Below are positions 1 to 8,409 of a stretch of DNA of 64,000 bases, one piece after another. Within the stretch, counting starts at the first letter, position 1; every line of letters starts with the position of its first letter. The position numbers and the translations under genes are program-made. Source of the DNA: Shewanella sp. NFH-SH190041 (GTDB lineage Bacteria > Pseudomonadota > Gammaproteobacteria > Enterobacterales > Shewanellaceae); NCBI RefSeq assembly GCF_024363255.1, contig NZ_AP026070.1:3472001-3536000 (forward strand), given 5' to 3'. The notes under the pieces are model-generated. The model was not told where the DNA came from and made no database searches. It worked only from the letters and a program-made list of their open reading frames with translations.

Positions 1-1027
1 CAGAGATACTGACAGTTTTGCTGATGCGCACATGCTTCATCTTCATACCCTGAGTATATTTACCGGATACAATGCGCATAAAGGCGATACGGTCACGGTG
101 CTTAGGATCCATATTGGCCTGAATTTTAAACACAAAACCGGAGAATTTCTCATCATCTGCCGTTACCAAACGATCACTGGTTTGACGTGGCATCGGCGCA
201 GGTGCCCATTGAGTCAAGCCATCCAGCATATGATCCACACCAAAGTTACCCAGTGCAGTACCGAAAAATACCGGCGTCAATTCACCGGCTAAAAACAGCT
301 CTTCATCAAATTCATTGGATGCACCAACCACCAGTTCCATCTCATCACGCAAGGTGTCAGCCAAATCGCTGCCTACAGCATCATCCAGTTCTGGGTTATC
401 CAGCCCTTTGATGATCCGCACTTCCTGAATCGTGGCACCTTGGCCAGTTTGGTACAGGATGGTTTCATCACGGTGAATGTGGTACACACCCTTAAATGAC
501 TTACCACAACCGATAGGCCAGCTGATTGGTGCACACATCATATTCAGCTCGGTTTCTACCTCATCGAGCAGCTCCATCGGATCACGAATATCCCGGTCCA
601 GCTTGTTCATAAAGGTGACAATCGGAGTATCACGCAGACGGGTCACTTCCATCAGCTTACGGGTACGGTCTTCCACACCTTTAGCTGCGTCAATCACCAT
701 TAGACAAGAGTCCACCGCCGTCAGTGTACGGTAAGTATCCTCAGAGAAGTCTTCGTGTCCTGGAGTATCGAGCAGGTTGACCAAGCAATCATTGTATGGG
801 AACTGCATAACAGAGGTGGTCACCGAAATACCACGTTCTTTTTCCATCTCCATCCAGTCAGATTTTGCATGGTGGTTAGAGCCCCGGCCTTTTACGGTAC
901 CGGCTGTTTGAATGGCCCGTCCGTGCAACAATACTTTTTCAGTAATAGTGGTCTTACCGGCATCCGGGTGAGAGATAATAGCGAAAGTGCGGCGTTTGCC
1001 CACTTCCTGCTGCAGTGAATTAGACAT
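1..1027 (-). CDS. prfC: Peptide chain release factor 3 (5' part; 3' end outside window)
   Basis: RF3 is the translational GTPase that removes RF1 or RF2 from the ribosome after peptide release. The visible 342 residues start [20 protein letters not shown]. They carry the P-loop (HPDAGKTT, about residue 19), the switch II motif DTPGHEDF and the guanine-specificity motif NKLDRD, followed by the start of the second domain. Family members are usually about 526-530 residues, so roughly a third is missing beyond base 1. The ATG at 1027 was chosen because it gives the conserved RF3 N-terminus. The gene reads out of the window and its nearest neighbour is an AT-rich region more than 600 bases long, so it is probably monocistronic at its 5' end. 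The identification is secure. Confidence 0.97.
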   Translation of the reverse strand, partial: MSNSLQQEVGKRRTFAIISHPDAGKTTITEKVLLHGRAIQTAGTVKGRGSNHHAKSDWMEMEKERGISVTTSVMQFPYNDCLVNLLDTPGHEDFSEDTYRTLTAVDSCLMVIDAAKGVEDRTRKLMEVTRLRDTPIVTFMNKLDRDIRDPMELLDEVETELNMMCAPISWPIGCGKSFKGVYHIHRDETILYQTGQGATIQEVRIIKGLDNPELDDAVGSDLADTLRDEMELVVGASNEFDEELFLAGELTPVFFGTALGNFGVDHMLDGLTQWAPAPMPRQTSDRLVTADDEKFSGFVFKIQANMDPKHRDRIAFMRIVSGKYTQGMKMKHVRISKTVSIS

Positions 1028-1641
1028 GTGTGACTATCTTCTGGTTAACCGACGCAGCCTGACAACGGAATAATTCCGGATAGCACGGCGCCGGGTAGGT
1101 GAATCAAATTTGTCGGCTATTTTCCCTCATCGCCGGATGATTCACAATCATAGTGGTTAATTTAATCCACAGAAACTCTGACCAAGCGGTATGTAGATGT
1201 TTCATGCTGATTTCGGTAATTTGCACCGCAATCATATAGATAGACTTATAAAATCAAGGCTACGCCGGATGAATGGCACATCATCCTACCTGGCTAATCA
1301 ATGAGTAACGTCCTCTTCTTGAGGGGGCCGCACTGATGCATCTGTAGTTTTAGCCACAACATCGAGAGTAGCCTTGCGCGCGCGACTAACAATGAACCGA
1401 GCCCCCCATCCCACTGCATAAAATTTGTAATATTTTGTATTATGAAATTTATTTTTCCATTATTTGAAATACACATACAAAACAATATCTGTTAGATACA
1501 ATTTGTATAATAAAATAAAAACAAATAAATAAAGGAGTTAGCTAAATAATTTTGAAAAGCATTTTCCTTACCATCGCAAAAAAGATTTTTTCAGTATAAT
1601 GACTTGCATGTAACAGCAGTATTTAACGTTACAGGGGGAAT
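1028..1641. other. Intergenic region, partly AT-rich
   Basis: There are 614 bases between prfC and the next gene. The half nearest prfC has ordinary composition and must hold the prfC promoter, but no convincing hexamer pair stands out. From about 1430 onward the sequence becomes strongly AT-rich. A possible coding remnant at 1298-1424 is listed separately. A TATAAT lies at 1595-1600, but no good -35 hexamer sits at the right distance. Confidence 0.5.
1298..1424 (-). pseudogene. Possible 3' remnant of a coding sequence
   Basis: Reading the minus strand to a TGA at 1298-1300, one frame gives about 40 protein-like residues. They include GWGARFIVSRARKATLDVV and end PPQEEDVTH. Upstream of about 1424 the same frame runs into AT-rich sequence that encodes only Lys, Asn, Tyr and Phe-rich residues. 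This fits the tail of a gene whose 5' part was replaced or lost. I do not recognise the family. A chance open frame is possible, so confidence is low. Confidence 0.3.
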
Positions 1642-2190
1642 ATGCTGCACATTAAAGATAAAAGTCTATTCAATATAAAACTGTTAAGTCTTGAATATGT
1701 AAAGCTTAAAATTAAATATTCAAAGCAACAGGATATTGTTAAAGCGCCGGGTTATCACAAATCCCACTATTCATATCAGATCCTCAACCGGGTTGCGGAT
1801 ATCGATGACAGTTTTGAAAAATTGAACAGTCAACACAATGAAACCCACCACAACCCTGATTGTAATCAGTATCTTGATTTGGTCGACAAGTGTTATCAGC
1901 TGGTGACCACTGCGGTAGAATGGGAACATGCTGCGAAAAACATACAGCTAAATCAAAACGATATTATGACCTATTTGGCAGATGGACATAGTGGTGTTTT
2001 GCTCAGTCTTAAGCGAATTGAGACTGTAGCCAAACAATGCCGAACCCGAGCAATGTCAGGGATTCATGAAAATACCGCATTTGGAAAGGGTTATTGCCCT
2101 AAATGCCTTAAAGAGTTACATACATCTGTATCTGAACTGCAGATTTCTCTTAGCGATATTTTTAAACATAAATTATCTCGGTTACATTAA
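1642..2190 (+). CDS. Orphan hypothetical protein with C-terminal CPKC
   Basis: This encodes a 182-residue soluble protein that I do not recognise. There is no signal peptide or membrane segment. It is rich in Lys, His, Asn and Gln, with a C-x2-C pair (CPKC, residues 152-155) near the end and further cysteines at 74, 84 and 133. The middle (about 75-150) looks largely helical. A purine-rich GGGGGA sits just before the ATG, which supports the start. The gene lies in sequence clearly more AT-rich than its neighbours and is flanked by non-coding DNA on both sides, which suggests horizontal acquisition. No operon partner is visible. It could be a small metal-binding or regulatory protein, but nothing in the sequence settles this. 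Confidence 0.6.
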   Translation: MLHIKDKSLFNIKLLSLEYVKLKIKYSKQQDIVKAPGYHKSHYSYQILNRVADIDDSFEKLNSQHNETHHNPDCNQYLDLVDKCYQLVTTAVEWEHAAKNIQLNQNDIMTYLADGHSGVLLSLKRIETVAKQCRTRAMSGIHENTAFGKGYCPKCLKELHTSVSELQISLSDIFKHKLSRLH

Positions 2191-2465
2191 TTATATCTTT
2201 ATTTATGAAAGGCTATTTCCATCGGATATGAGTGTAGATAATTCACAATATACATCATAACGATAAGCTGACTGAAAAATAACATTAGGAGTCTTAAACC
2301 AAATACTGAATATTCAATAAATAAGAATGGGTATGCATTCCCAAGGCAAGCTAATAAGGTATTACCTTTTTGTGGCGCTCTCTTTATTTACCGTGCCCAA
2401 CCTTTCTCTAGCAAGCCAATATGCATAACTGAATCCATGGCCATGATAGCCTTGTGTGTATCACA

Positions 2466-2765
2466 TCAGGAACCTTGGCCATTTTCAGGGCTATGATCTT
2501 CTTCCTCACCAAAATCAAAACTGCCATTCACATCATCACGTTGCTTGATTAATGCTGCTTTTCTAGCGCGTAATATCGATAATTGCCGATTACGACGCCG
2601 ACGTTTACACAAACGTATCACCTCAAGCTTTTGCGCATCTGAAAATTGATTCCACTGGAATCGCTCTTCTCGACTGCGCAGACACCCCAAGCAATAGCCC
2701 CTGTTATCTGTTTTACAAATGCCTAAACATGGACTGGGAAGGGCAAAAAAACCTAGCTGTTCCAT
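2466..2765 (-). CDS. DUF1289 family cysteine-rich protein
   Basis: This is a 99-residue protein with the N-terminal pattern C13-x3-C17-x7-C25-x2-C28 inside SPCLGICKTDNRGYCLGCL, followed by a W and a basic segment (KRRRRNRQ). That matches the DUF1289 family, small cytoplasmic proteins thought to bind a metal or an Fe-S cluster through the four cysteines; the role is unknown. The C-terminus is acidic and not conserved. The ATG at 2765 has GGGGGT just upstream. It stands alone, divergent from the lipoprotein gene at 2899. The family call is confident; the function is not known. Confidence 0.85.
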   Translation of the reverse strand: MEQLGFFALPSPCLGICKTDNRGYCLGCLRSREERFQWNQFSDAQKLEVIRLCKRRRRNRQLSILRARKAALIKQRDDVNGSFDFGEEEDHSPENGQGS

Positions 2766-2898
2766 AGACCCCCGAATTTAACACCGCAGCTTAAATTAAC
2801 CTATGTATAACATCTGCGTGGGTAATAAAACAGAATTCCTTGCCAAACCGGCGAGAAACTGAATACTCTTGAAACCAGTATCCCGATGAGGAGTCATT

Positions 2899-3423
2899 AT
2901 GAAGCGCTACCGAATTCTGACATTATTACTGTCCGCCGTGCTGCTGACTGCCTGTGCAGGTCATCCACCTCGAACCGACTATCAACTGGGGTTTGATTTC
3001 AGCAGATTAAAAAATTTTACTATGCTGCCAGCAACAAAAGGCGATAATCCGCTCAGTGCTGACCGGGTGACAACGCAAATAAACCGAGAGATGACCGCCA
3101 AGGGCTACAGCAACTACCCAAGAGCGCCAGACTTTTTAGTCGGCTTCAAAATTGTTACTGCTGAGAAACCTGCTGATTCAGGTATAAAGCTGGGCGTTGG
3201 CGCCGGCACTGCGGGGCTGAACCTAGGCGTCAATGTCTCGCCTCAAGTAAAAACACTCACACAAACGCTGGATATTCGCATCTATGATCAAAGTAGAAAA
3301 CTTATTTGGCGCGGCAGCGATAATTACAAACTCAGTGATAACGCCAAACAGAATGCAAAACAAACCCTAAGTGCGGTTAACGATATTCTGGCTCAGTTTC
3401 CACCAACCCTAACGGTCCAATAA
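2899..3423 (+). CDS. DUF4136-like lipoprotein
   Basis: This encodes a 174-residue exported lipoprotein. The N-terminus is a lipoprotein signal, with basic KRYR, a hydrophobic stretch and the lipobox LTAC, so Cys19 would be lipidated. The mature part (DYQLGFDFSRLKNF, then a Gly-rich VGAGTAGLNLGV segment and IRIYDQSRKLIWRG) fits the DUF4136 family of small envelope lipoproteins of unknown role. A GAGGAG precedes the ATG. The following SRPBCC gene is on the same strand, and the two may be cotranscribed. The lipid anchor is well supported, while the family assignment rests on recognition by eye. Confidence 0.8.
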   Translation: MKRYRILTLLLSAVLLTACAGHPPRTDYQLGFDFSRLKNFTMLPATKGDNPLSADRVTTQINREMTAKGYSNYPRAPDFLVGFKIVTAEKPADSGIKLGVGAGTAGLNLGVNVSPQVKTLTQTLDIRIYDQSRKLIWRGSDNYKLSDNAKQNAKQTLSAVNDILAQFPPTLTVQ

Positions 3424-3510
3424 CCCTCATTAAGAATAATGCCAGCGTTGATGCCACAATGGGCTCAACGCGGCATATCAGCTATTGCCTTCCCCAGAGT
3501 TCACTACACC

Positions 3511-3966
3511 ATGTTACTGACCCAGCAATCCATTTACCTTCCTCTGCCACCAGCGCAAGCATTTGACATAGTCTGTCGCCTAGAAAACTTCAGCCAATGG
3601 TTTCCCGGTATTATCCGCGTTACACCGGAAGATAACCGTCCCAACTTTCAAATAGGTAAACGGTATCGAGAAACCATCAAAGTACCGATAAAGGGGGAAA
3701 TGGATATTATCCTGACTGTGGTGACATCTATCCCAGGCCAGCGCTTTGCTACCCAAGCAGAATTACCGATATTAGCCCCAAAAATGGAGATGCTATTTGA
3801 ACCTCAAGGGCAAGGAACCGGGTTGACCTGGCGGATGCACAGTGAGCAACGTCATCATTGGTTGGGATGGCTACTGGCAAACAGCGCCGGAAAGATAATT
3901 GGTAGACGAGCTAACATTGGGCTGCAGACATTGGCAGCCCAATACCGTCAGACATTAACGGAATAA
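3511..3966 (+). CDS. SRPBCC (START-like) domain protein
   Basis: This is a 151-residue protein with the layout of the polyketide cyclase/START-like fold: LPLPPAQAFDIVCRLENFSQWFPGI at the start, a beta-rich middle and a C-terminal helix. These proteins bind hydrophobic ligands, and no substrate can be inferred here. The frame is open from an ATG at 3439, but the ATG at 3511 begins exactly where the family fold begins, so it is preferred; neither start has a strong ribosome site. The last 12 bases overlap the convergent phosphoribosyltransferase gene (3955-3966). Confidence 0.75.
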   Translation: MLLTQQSIYLPLPPAQAFDIVCRLENFSQWFPGIIRVTPEDNRPNFQIGKRYRETIKVPIKGEMDIILTVVTSIPGQRFATQAELPILAPKMEMLFEPQGQGTGLTWRMHSEQRHHWLGWLLANSAGKIIGRRANIGLQTLAAQYRQTLTE

Positions 3967-4521
3967 TTCGCGGATATTGTGAATATCGCTTTTACCATGC
4001 TCCAGCTCTTCAGCAGACAAGCCGGCAACTTCATGGGGGAATACCAACCATTCGTCTGAGTTATGGATATAGTAATCTGGCGTTAATGGCACTTGGCAGT
4101 TTTGAGGCTTGTAATAAGGGCAGGCGATACGGATATCTTTTGGTATATTCAAGCGCATCTGCTCTTTGAGGTTTTGCATCAGGGCATAAACACTGCGACC
4201 AGAATCAAATACGTCATCCACGATCAACAGACCATCGTCAGCATTCGCGTTTTCAACAATGTAGTGCAAGCCGTGCACTTTGATTTCTTTGCTTTGCTTA
4301 TCGGTACCGATACCGTAGTAAGAAGATGTACGCACAGCGATATGGTCAGTTTCAACTTTTTTAAAGTCGAAGTATTCCTGAACTGCGATACCAATTGGAG
4401 CGCCGCCACGCCAGATACCGACGATAAACTGTGGCCGAAAACCACTTTCATAAACCTGAGCAGCCAAGCGGAAGGAGTCTTCAAGTAACTCTTGAGCGGA
4501 AATAAAGCATTTTTCAGTCAT
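3955..4521 (-). CDS. Purine phosphoribosyltransferase (hypoxanthine/xanthine type)
   Basis: This 188-residue cytoplasmic enzyme has the type I PRTase fold. The PRPP-binding loop is clear (LLIVDDVFDSGRS, about residues 98-110), as is an N-terminal GIWRGGAPIG motif. Enzymes of this family transfer phosphoribose from PRPP to a free purine base. It is not close to E. coli Hpt or Gpt in detail, so the preferred base (hypoxanthine, guanine or xanthine) is inferred only at family level. The gene is convergent with and slightly overlaps the SRPBCC gene. Its promoter must lie in the 4522-4700 region. It belongs functionally with the adenine deaminase and guaC elsewhere in the window. Confidence 0.85.
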   Translation of the reverse strand: MTEKCFISAQELLEDSFRLAAQVYESGFRPQFIVGIWRGGAPIGIAVQEYFDFKKVETDHIAVRTSSYYGIGTDKQSKEIKVHGLHYIVENANADDGLLIVDDVFDSGRSVYALMQNLKEQMRLNIPKDIRIACPYYKPQNCQVPLTPDYYIHNSDEWLVFPHEVAGLSAEELEHGKSDIHNIRELFR

Positions 4522-5030
4522 CGTGCCATTCTCTTAATTATCATCAGCAATAATATCCGGTGGCACAGTCCAAAGTCTGGAGCGACGCAGTGCCGACCGG
4601 ATTTTGGAGGCGCATTCTACTGCAAATACGCCAACATTGCTTGCAGAAATTCAACAAACTGATCAATTAACCTGACAAGCCCGCCAGCACAGCACTTATC
4701 ACGCCCGCAAGCGTGCTTCCCACCAAGATTTTCCGCGTATCAAGACGCTATTTTGCGACGCTAACTGACCTCAAAGCCCGAAATAAACCTAAAAAGCCCC
4801 GTGGAAATCCACATCACAAACAGTAGAAAAACATGACTAAACGGCAACAAAGCTTCTGTTAATTGTGACAGAAGTTAATGGTGACGGAGAGGCCAGCACA
4901 ACAAGCCTACACACGTACTCAATAGCCGTGGTGCTACACTATGTCAGAGTGAAGGATTTAGTCGATATTAAGCCAATAAACAGCAGCAATAAGATAGACC
5001 TTAACGGCATAATCAGCACAGCCAAACCAT
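4522..5030. other. Intergenic region without recognisable gene
   Basis: About 510 bases lie between the starts of the phosphoribosyltransferase gene and the lrgB terminator. I see no convincing coding frame. A short hairpin (CTTCTGT/ACAGAAG, 4853-4875) and a repeated GTGAC are the only local structure. The minus-strand promoter of the phosphoribosyltransferase should be in the first 150 bases. Confidence 0.4.
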
Positions 5031-5054
5031 AAAAAAGGCCCCGATACCGGGGCC
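5031..5054 (-). terminator. Intrinsic terminator of lrgAB
   Basis: The arms GGCCCC (5037-5042) and GGGGCC (5049-5054) form a hairpin with a six-base loop. On the minus strand it is followed by a run of six T. It lies about 50 bases past the lrgB stop. Confidence 0.9.
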
Positions 5055-5104
5055 AAAGCGTCTTTCTTTCAAAGATAAATACAAGGTGCAAGTCAACAGA
5101 TTAA

Positions 5105-5794
5105 TTAACTCAACCAGCCAGCAAACACTGGGGCGCCCAATACCATGGAAATCCCGGTAAAAATCATGGTTAATGACGCGATGACGCCTTCTTGCTGACC
5201 AATTTCACTGGCTTTTGCAGCGCCGGCGCCATGGGCCGAAGCCCCTAATGCACACCCTTTACCAATCGCGCTTTTTATCCGCGCCAGTTTAAATAAAGGC
5301 TCACTCACCAACATCCCTATTACGCCAGTCGCTAACACCAACATTGCCGTCAGTTCCGGCACGCCGCCAAAAGAATGCACCGCAGCTAAGGCAAAAGGGG
5401 TAGATACTGAGCGAACTAAAATACTGTGTGATAAATCTGACGGCAGCTGCACCAGTTGCACTAACAACCAAGTGGTGCCCAGTCCAAGCGACAGGCCAGC
5501 CAATACCCCAAGACTGATGGTCAATGGATAACGACAGATCAATGCCCGTTCGCGATAAATGGGCAATGCAAAGGCAATGGTCGCAGGCGCCAACAAGGCA
5601 ACCAGGTAATGGGTATATTCAAAATACACAGGTAATGGAATTTTCAACAGCATCACCAGCACCATCAAGGTCACAGGCGCCAACAAAATAGGTGCCCGCC
5701 ACCAACTTTTATGGCGGCGATACAGCTTTTTGGCACCGTAATAGCACACTAAGGTCATGGCAAAGCAGGCTAATGCAAGAAGCGTCTGGCTCAT
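5105..5794 (-). CDS. lrgB: LrgB family inner membrane protein
   Basis: This is a 229-residue polytopic membrane protein with at least six hydrophobic segments. It has the typical LrgB/YohK ending (SAIGKGCALGASAHGAGAAK, about residues 175-195). LrgB pairs with LrgA/CidA proteins. The pair has been called holin/antiholin-like and, more recently, linked to export of small metabolites such as pyruvate. The start overlaps the end of lrgA by 4 bases, indicating translational coupling, and an intrinsic terminator follows. The LysR gene divergent from lrgA is the probable regulator. The family is secure; the physiological substrate is not deducible. Confidence 0.9.
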   Translation of the reverse strand: MSQTLLALACFAMTLVCYYGAKKLYRRHKSWWRAPILLAPVTLMVLVMLLKIPLPVYFEYTHYLVALLAPATIAFALPIYRERALICRYPLTISLGVLAGLSLGLGTTWLLVQLVQLPSDLSHSILVRSVSTPFALAAVHSFGGVPELTAMLVLATGVIGMLVSEPLFKLARIKSAIGKGCALGASAHGAGAAKASEIGQQEGVIASLTMIFTGISMVLGAPVFAGWLS

Positions 5795-6234
5795 GCCTGT
5801 ACTCCCTGCATACGTCTTAGGTGCAGTTTCTGCTCCAGCTTAAATACCCGATCAACCACAAACCCGGTTCCCACCATCACAGATGCCGTTCCCAACACCA
5901 GGGTTAATAGCAGCTTCAAACCATAATGTTCCAGCATGCCTTCATATTTGAGCACAGAAATAACCGGGGGAATAAAAAACAGCAAAAGATCACCGATAAG
6001 CCAGGCGGCACCGACTTTTAACGCACTTTCCGGCACCCAATTCATCAGCAGCGCAAACAGTAATACGCCAAGGCCAATAACACTGCCAGGGATCGGAATA
6101 TGGGCCGCCAATGCCAGATAATGACCAGCCATAGCGAGCAGACAGAACATCACCACCTGACCGCATAATTTTATTCCGGTAACTGACTGTTGTTTCCACT
6201 GACTGGAACCCTGCGGCTTAACTGCCAAAGACAT
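5791..6234 (-). CDS. lrgA: CidA/LrgA family membrane protein
   Basis: This is a 147-residue membrane protein with four predicted transmembrane segments. It carries the family signature around HIPIPGSVIGLGVLLFALL and a C-terminal charged tail. The ATG at 6234 is preferred over the upstream GTG at 6243 because a GAGGTG ribosome site sits at the right distance. It is the first gene of the lrgAB operon and overlaps lrgB by 4 bases. Control by the divergent LysR protein is likely, with a candidate operator in the 100-base gap. Confidence 0.9.
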   Translation of the reverse strand: MSLAVKPQGSSQWKQQSVTGIKLCGQVVMFCLLAMAGHYLALAAHIPIPGSVIGLGVLLFALLMNWVPESALKVGAAWLIGDLLLFFIPPVISVLKYEGMLEHYGLKLLLTLVLGTASVMVGTGFVVDRVFKLEQKLHLRRMQGVQA

Positions 6235-6283
6235 TTGACGCACACCTCATCACAAAGAATTTTGCGATTCTATGCTTGCTGAT

Positions 6284-6309
6284 TAGATAAAAAAAATGAA
6301 TATTATCTA
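6284..6309. promoter_or_regulatory. Candidate LysR operator between lrgA and its regulator
   Basis: An inverted repeat TAGATAA (6284-6290) and TTATCTA (6303-6309) with a 12-base spacer sits in the short divergent gap. The position, AT richness and dyad symmetry fit a LysR-type site. No binding data are implied. Confidence 0.35.
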
Positions 6310-6335
6310 TTAACTCAATAACCCATGATTATGCA

Positions 6336-7250
6336 ATGGACCTGAAAGTTATCCGCCAGTTTATGGAGATTGCCGATGCCGGTGGATTCGGCAAGGCTGC
6401 CGACAAAATTCATCTCAGCCAGCCTGCACTATCCAAGGCAATGCAGCAACTGGAGCAAGAATTAGGGCTTACTTTGCTGGAGCGGGGCAAACGCGGCACA
6501 GCAATCCGTTTGACCGAAGCCGGGGAGGTAGTTTACCGACATGGGCAGGAACTCCTTAACAGTCGTAAACGTATGCTGGCTGAGTTGGCTGAGCGACGCC
6601 AACTAAAACAAGGCACCTTACGGCTGGGACTTGCGCCCCTAGGCAGCGCGGAGTTATTCGCCCCTGTTATTGCCCGCTACCGGGCGCGCTATCCGCAGAT
6701 TGATATGCAACTGATGGCCCGTGGGGGAGTAGAACAGACCCAGGCGCTACAACAGGGTGATATTGAGCTGGCAACCGGGATTATCGCATTTGGCAAAGAG
6801 TTTGATGGGATACATATCCGTCGCGAGCCCATGGTTGCAGCAATCCCCAAACAACACGAACTGGCAGATGCTGCGGAAATTCGGCTGAGCATGTTAGCCC
6901 GGGTACCACAAATTATGTTCACCCCGGAATATGCCCTGCATGACCTGATCACTCAAGCTTGCCTAAGTGCAGGCTTCAACCCTTGGGATGTGACCCAAGT
7001 TAGCTACCCAGATTTTGGGCTGGCTCTGGTCGCGGCCGGTGGAGGGGTGATGATTTTGCCGCGCCTTATCGCCGAGCGCCATAGTGTCAGCGGGGTTGTG
7101 ACTCGACCACTACTGGACAGTGAGCTGCACTGGCAATTGTCTTTATTCTGGCGGGCACAACATCCACTTTCCTTTGCTGCCCGAGCCATGATAGAAATGG
7201 TCAGTCAACATGTTATTCCCCCACTGCCAGACAATGGATATTCAGGATGA
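6336..7250 (+). CDS. LysR family regulator, probable lrgAB regulator
   Basis: This is a 304-residue transcription factor. Residues 1-60 form the LysR winged helix-turn-helix (FGKAADKIHLSQPALSKAMQ), and residues 90-295 the periplasmic-binding-protein-like effector domain. It is divergent from lrgA with about 100 bases between the starts. This is the arrangement seen for CidR-type regulators, which in Gram-positive bacteria control cid/lrg genes in response to acetate-type overflow metabolites. The regulatory link here is inferred from position. A candidate operator dyad lies in the gap. Confidence 0.9.
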   Translation: MDLKVIRQFMEIADAGGFGKAADKIHLSQPALSKAMQQLEQELGLTLLERGKRGTAIRLTEAGEVVYRHGQELLNSRKRMLAELAERRQLKQGTLRLGLAPLGSAELFAPVIARYRARYPQIDMQLMARGGVEQTQALQQGDIELATGIIAFGKEFDGIHIRREPMVAAIPKQHELADAAEIRLSMLARVPQIMFTPEYALHDLITQACLSAGFNPWDVTQVSYPDFGLALVAAGGGVMILPRLIAERHSVSGVVTRPLLDSELHWQLSLFWRAQHPLSFAARAMIEMVSQHVIPPLPDNGYSG

Positions 7251-7344
7251 ACACTGTGGCTCAGGATGACCCGGCGCAGTGGTGGCGTGATAATCAAATC
7301 ATCGGCATATTACTATGCCAAGTGAGATAAACGAGCGCACCTGT

Positions 7345-8013
7345 ATGATTGATACACATAAAATTGATATTGCTGCTTTAGCCAAAAGCCGTTACACCAC
7401 CAAAGCCTTCGACCCAGCTAAAGCTATTTCTGCTGCAGACATTGCTCAGTTGAAAACCTTATTGCAATACAGTCCATCGTCGGTCAACTCCCAACCCTGG
7501 CACTTTTTCCTTGCTGGCAGCCCCCAAGGTAAGCAAACCTTGGCCAAGGCCACCGAAAAGTTCAGCTTTAATACCGAAAAAATCCTCAATGCTTCCCATG
7601 TGGTAGTACTGTGCCGCCGTACTGATATTGACAATAACTATCTTACCGAGCTGATTGAGCAAGAAGCCGCTGATGGCCGCATTCCTGATGACACAGTCAA
7701 AAATACCATCATGGGGGCTAGACAATATTTTGTTGGTCTGCACCAAAACCAACTGCATGATATGGAAAGCTGGATGGACAAGCAGGTCTATCTGGCACTG
7801 GGAACCCTACTGTTGGGTGCAGCGGCCCGACATATTGATGCTTGCCCGATTGAAGGCTTTGATGCTGATATCCTCGATGAGGAATTAGCACTAGCAGAAA
7901 AAGGACTTCATGCTAGCGTAATGGTGGCACTGGGATATCGGGCTGAAGGCGATTTTAACGCCAGCTTGCCAAAATCCCGGCTGCCGGAAGCTAAGATCAT
8001 TACCGAAATGTAA
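7345..8013 (+). CDS. nfsB: Oxygen-insensitive NAD(P)H nitroreductase
   Basis: This 222-residue FMN flavoenzyme is closely similar to E. coli NfsB along its length. It matches in the N-terminal STKAFD-like segment (TTKAFDPAKAI), in LLQYSPSSVNSQPWHF, in PIEGFDADILDEE and in the C-terminal NASLPKSRLPEA. These enzymes reduce nitroaromatics, quinones and dihydropteridines with NAD(P)H. The ATG at 7345 matches the family start; the upstream in-frame ATG at 7315 would add ten unconserved residues. The gene follows the LysR gene on the same strand after 94 bases, and cotranscription is possible but unproven. Confidence 0.92.
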   Translation: MIDTHKIDIAALAKSRYTTKAFDPAKAISAADIAQLKTLLQYSPSSVNSQPWHFFLAGSPQGKQTLAKATEKFSFNTEKILNASHVVVLCRRTDIDNNYLTELIEQEAADGRIPDDTVKNTIMGARQYFVGLHQNQLHDMESWMDKQVYLALGTLLLGAAARHIDACPIEGFDADILDEELALAEKGLHASVMVALGYRAEGDFNASLPKSRLPEAKIITEM

Positions 8014-8046
8014 CCCTCACAGAGGAAATGCTTTCTGGGATGGGTA

Positions 8047-8224
8047 GGGACTGTTGACCTTTCAAGTTTACTATTGCAGCGATTTGAGGGTGCTTTATAC
8101 AAGGCCGGGGCTTTGATATATCATTGTGCTAAACATAGGTAGTTGTGCGACTTGATAAGCCGATAACACTGTAAAAAGAAGCCCCAGACGCTGCCCGACG
8201 GGTTCGGCTAAAATCAACAGTCTC
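8047..8224. repeat. Possible miniature inverted-repeat element, copy 1
   Basis: The left end is GGGACTGTTGACCTTTCA (8047-8064); near 8211-8224 the sequence reads AAATCAACAGTCTC, a partial inverted copy (shared GACTGTTGA). The left end and the following interior (GACCTTTCAAGTTTA, three variable bases, then TTGCAGCGATT) recur in a second element at 24373-24458. No open frame is inside. It fills most of the gap between nfsB and dsbA. Confidence 0.45.
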
Positions 8225-8409
8225 CTGTCCCCGGACAGCACAATCTGTATCACTAAAATAGCCACAGATTATGTAAACCTTTGGATAGGTCACACTATTT
8301 GCCGCAAACCTCACTAGCGTTTCAGCCATAATTAAGCCAGAAAAACTACCCTTGGCAGCATTAACCCCGGTATGCGGGTTTCCCTATCCCAGACTATCCA
8401 GAGGAATAC

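Noticed and set aside
1294..1485. 63-residue minus-strand open frame near prfC
   Set aside because: A different frame of the same strand looks more protein-like, and no ribosome site precedes this one; listed instead as a possible remnant.
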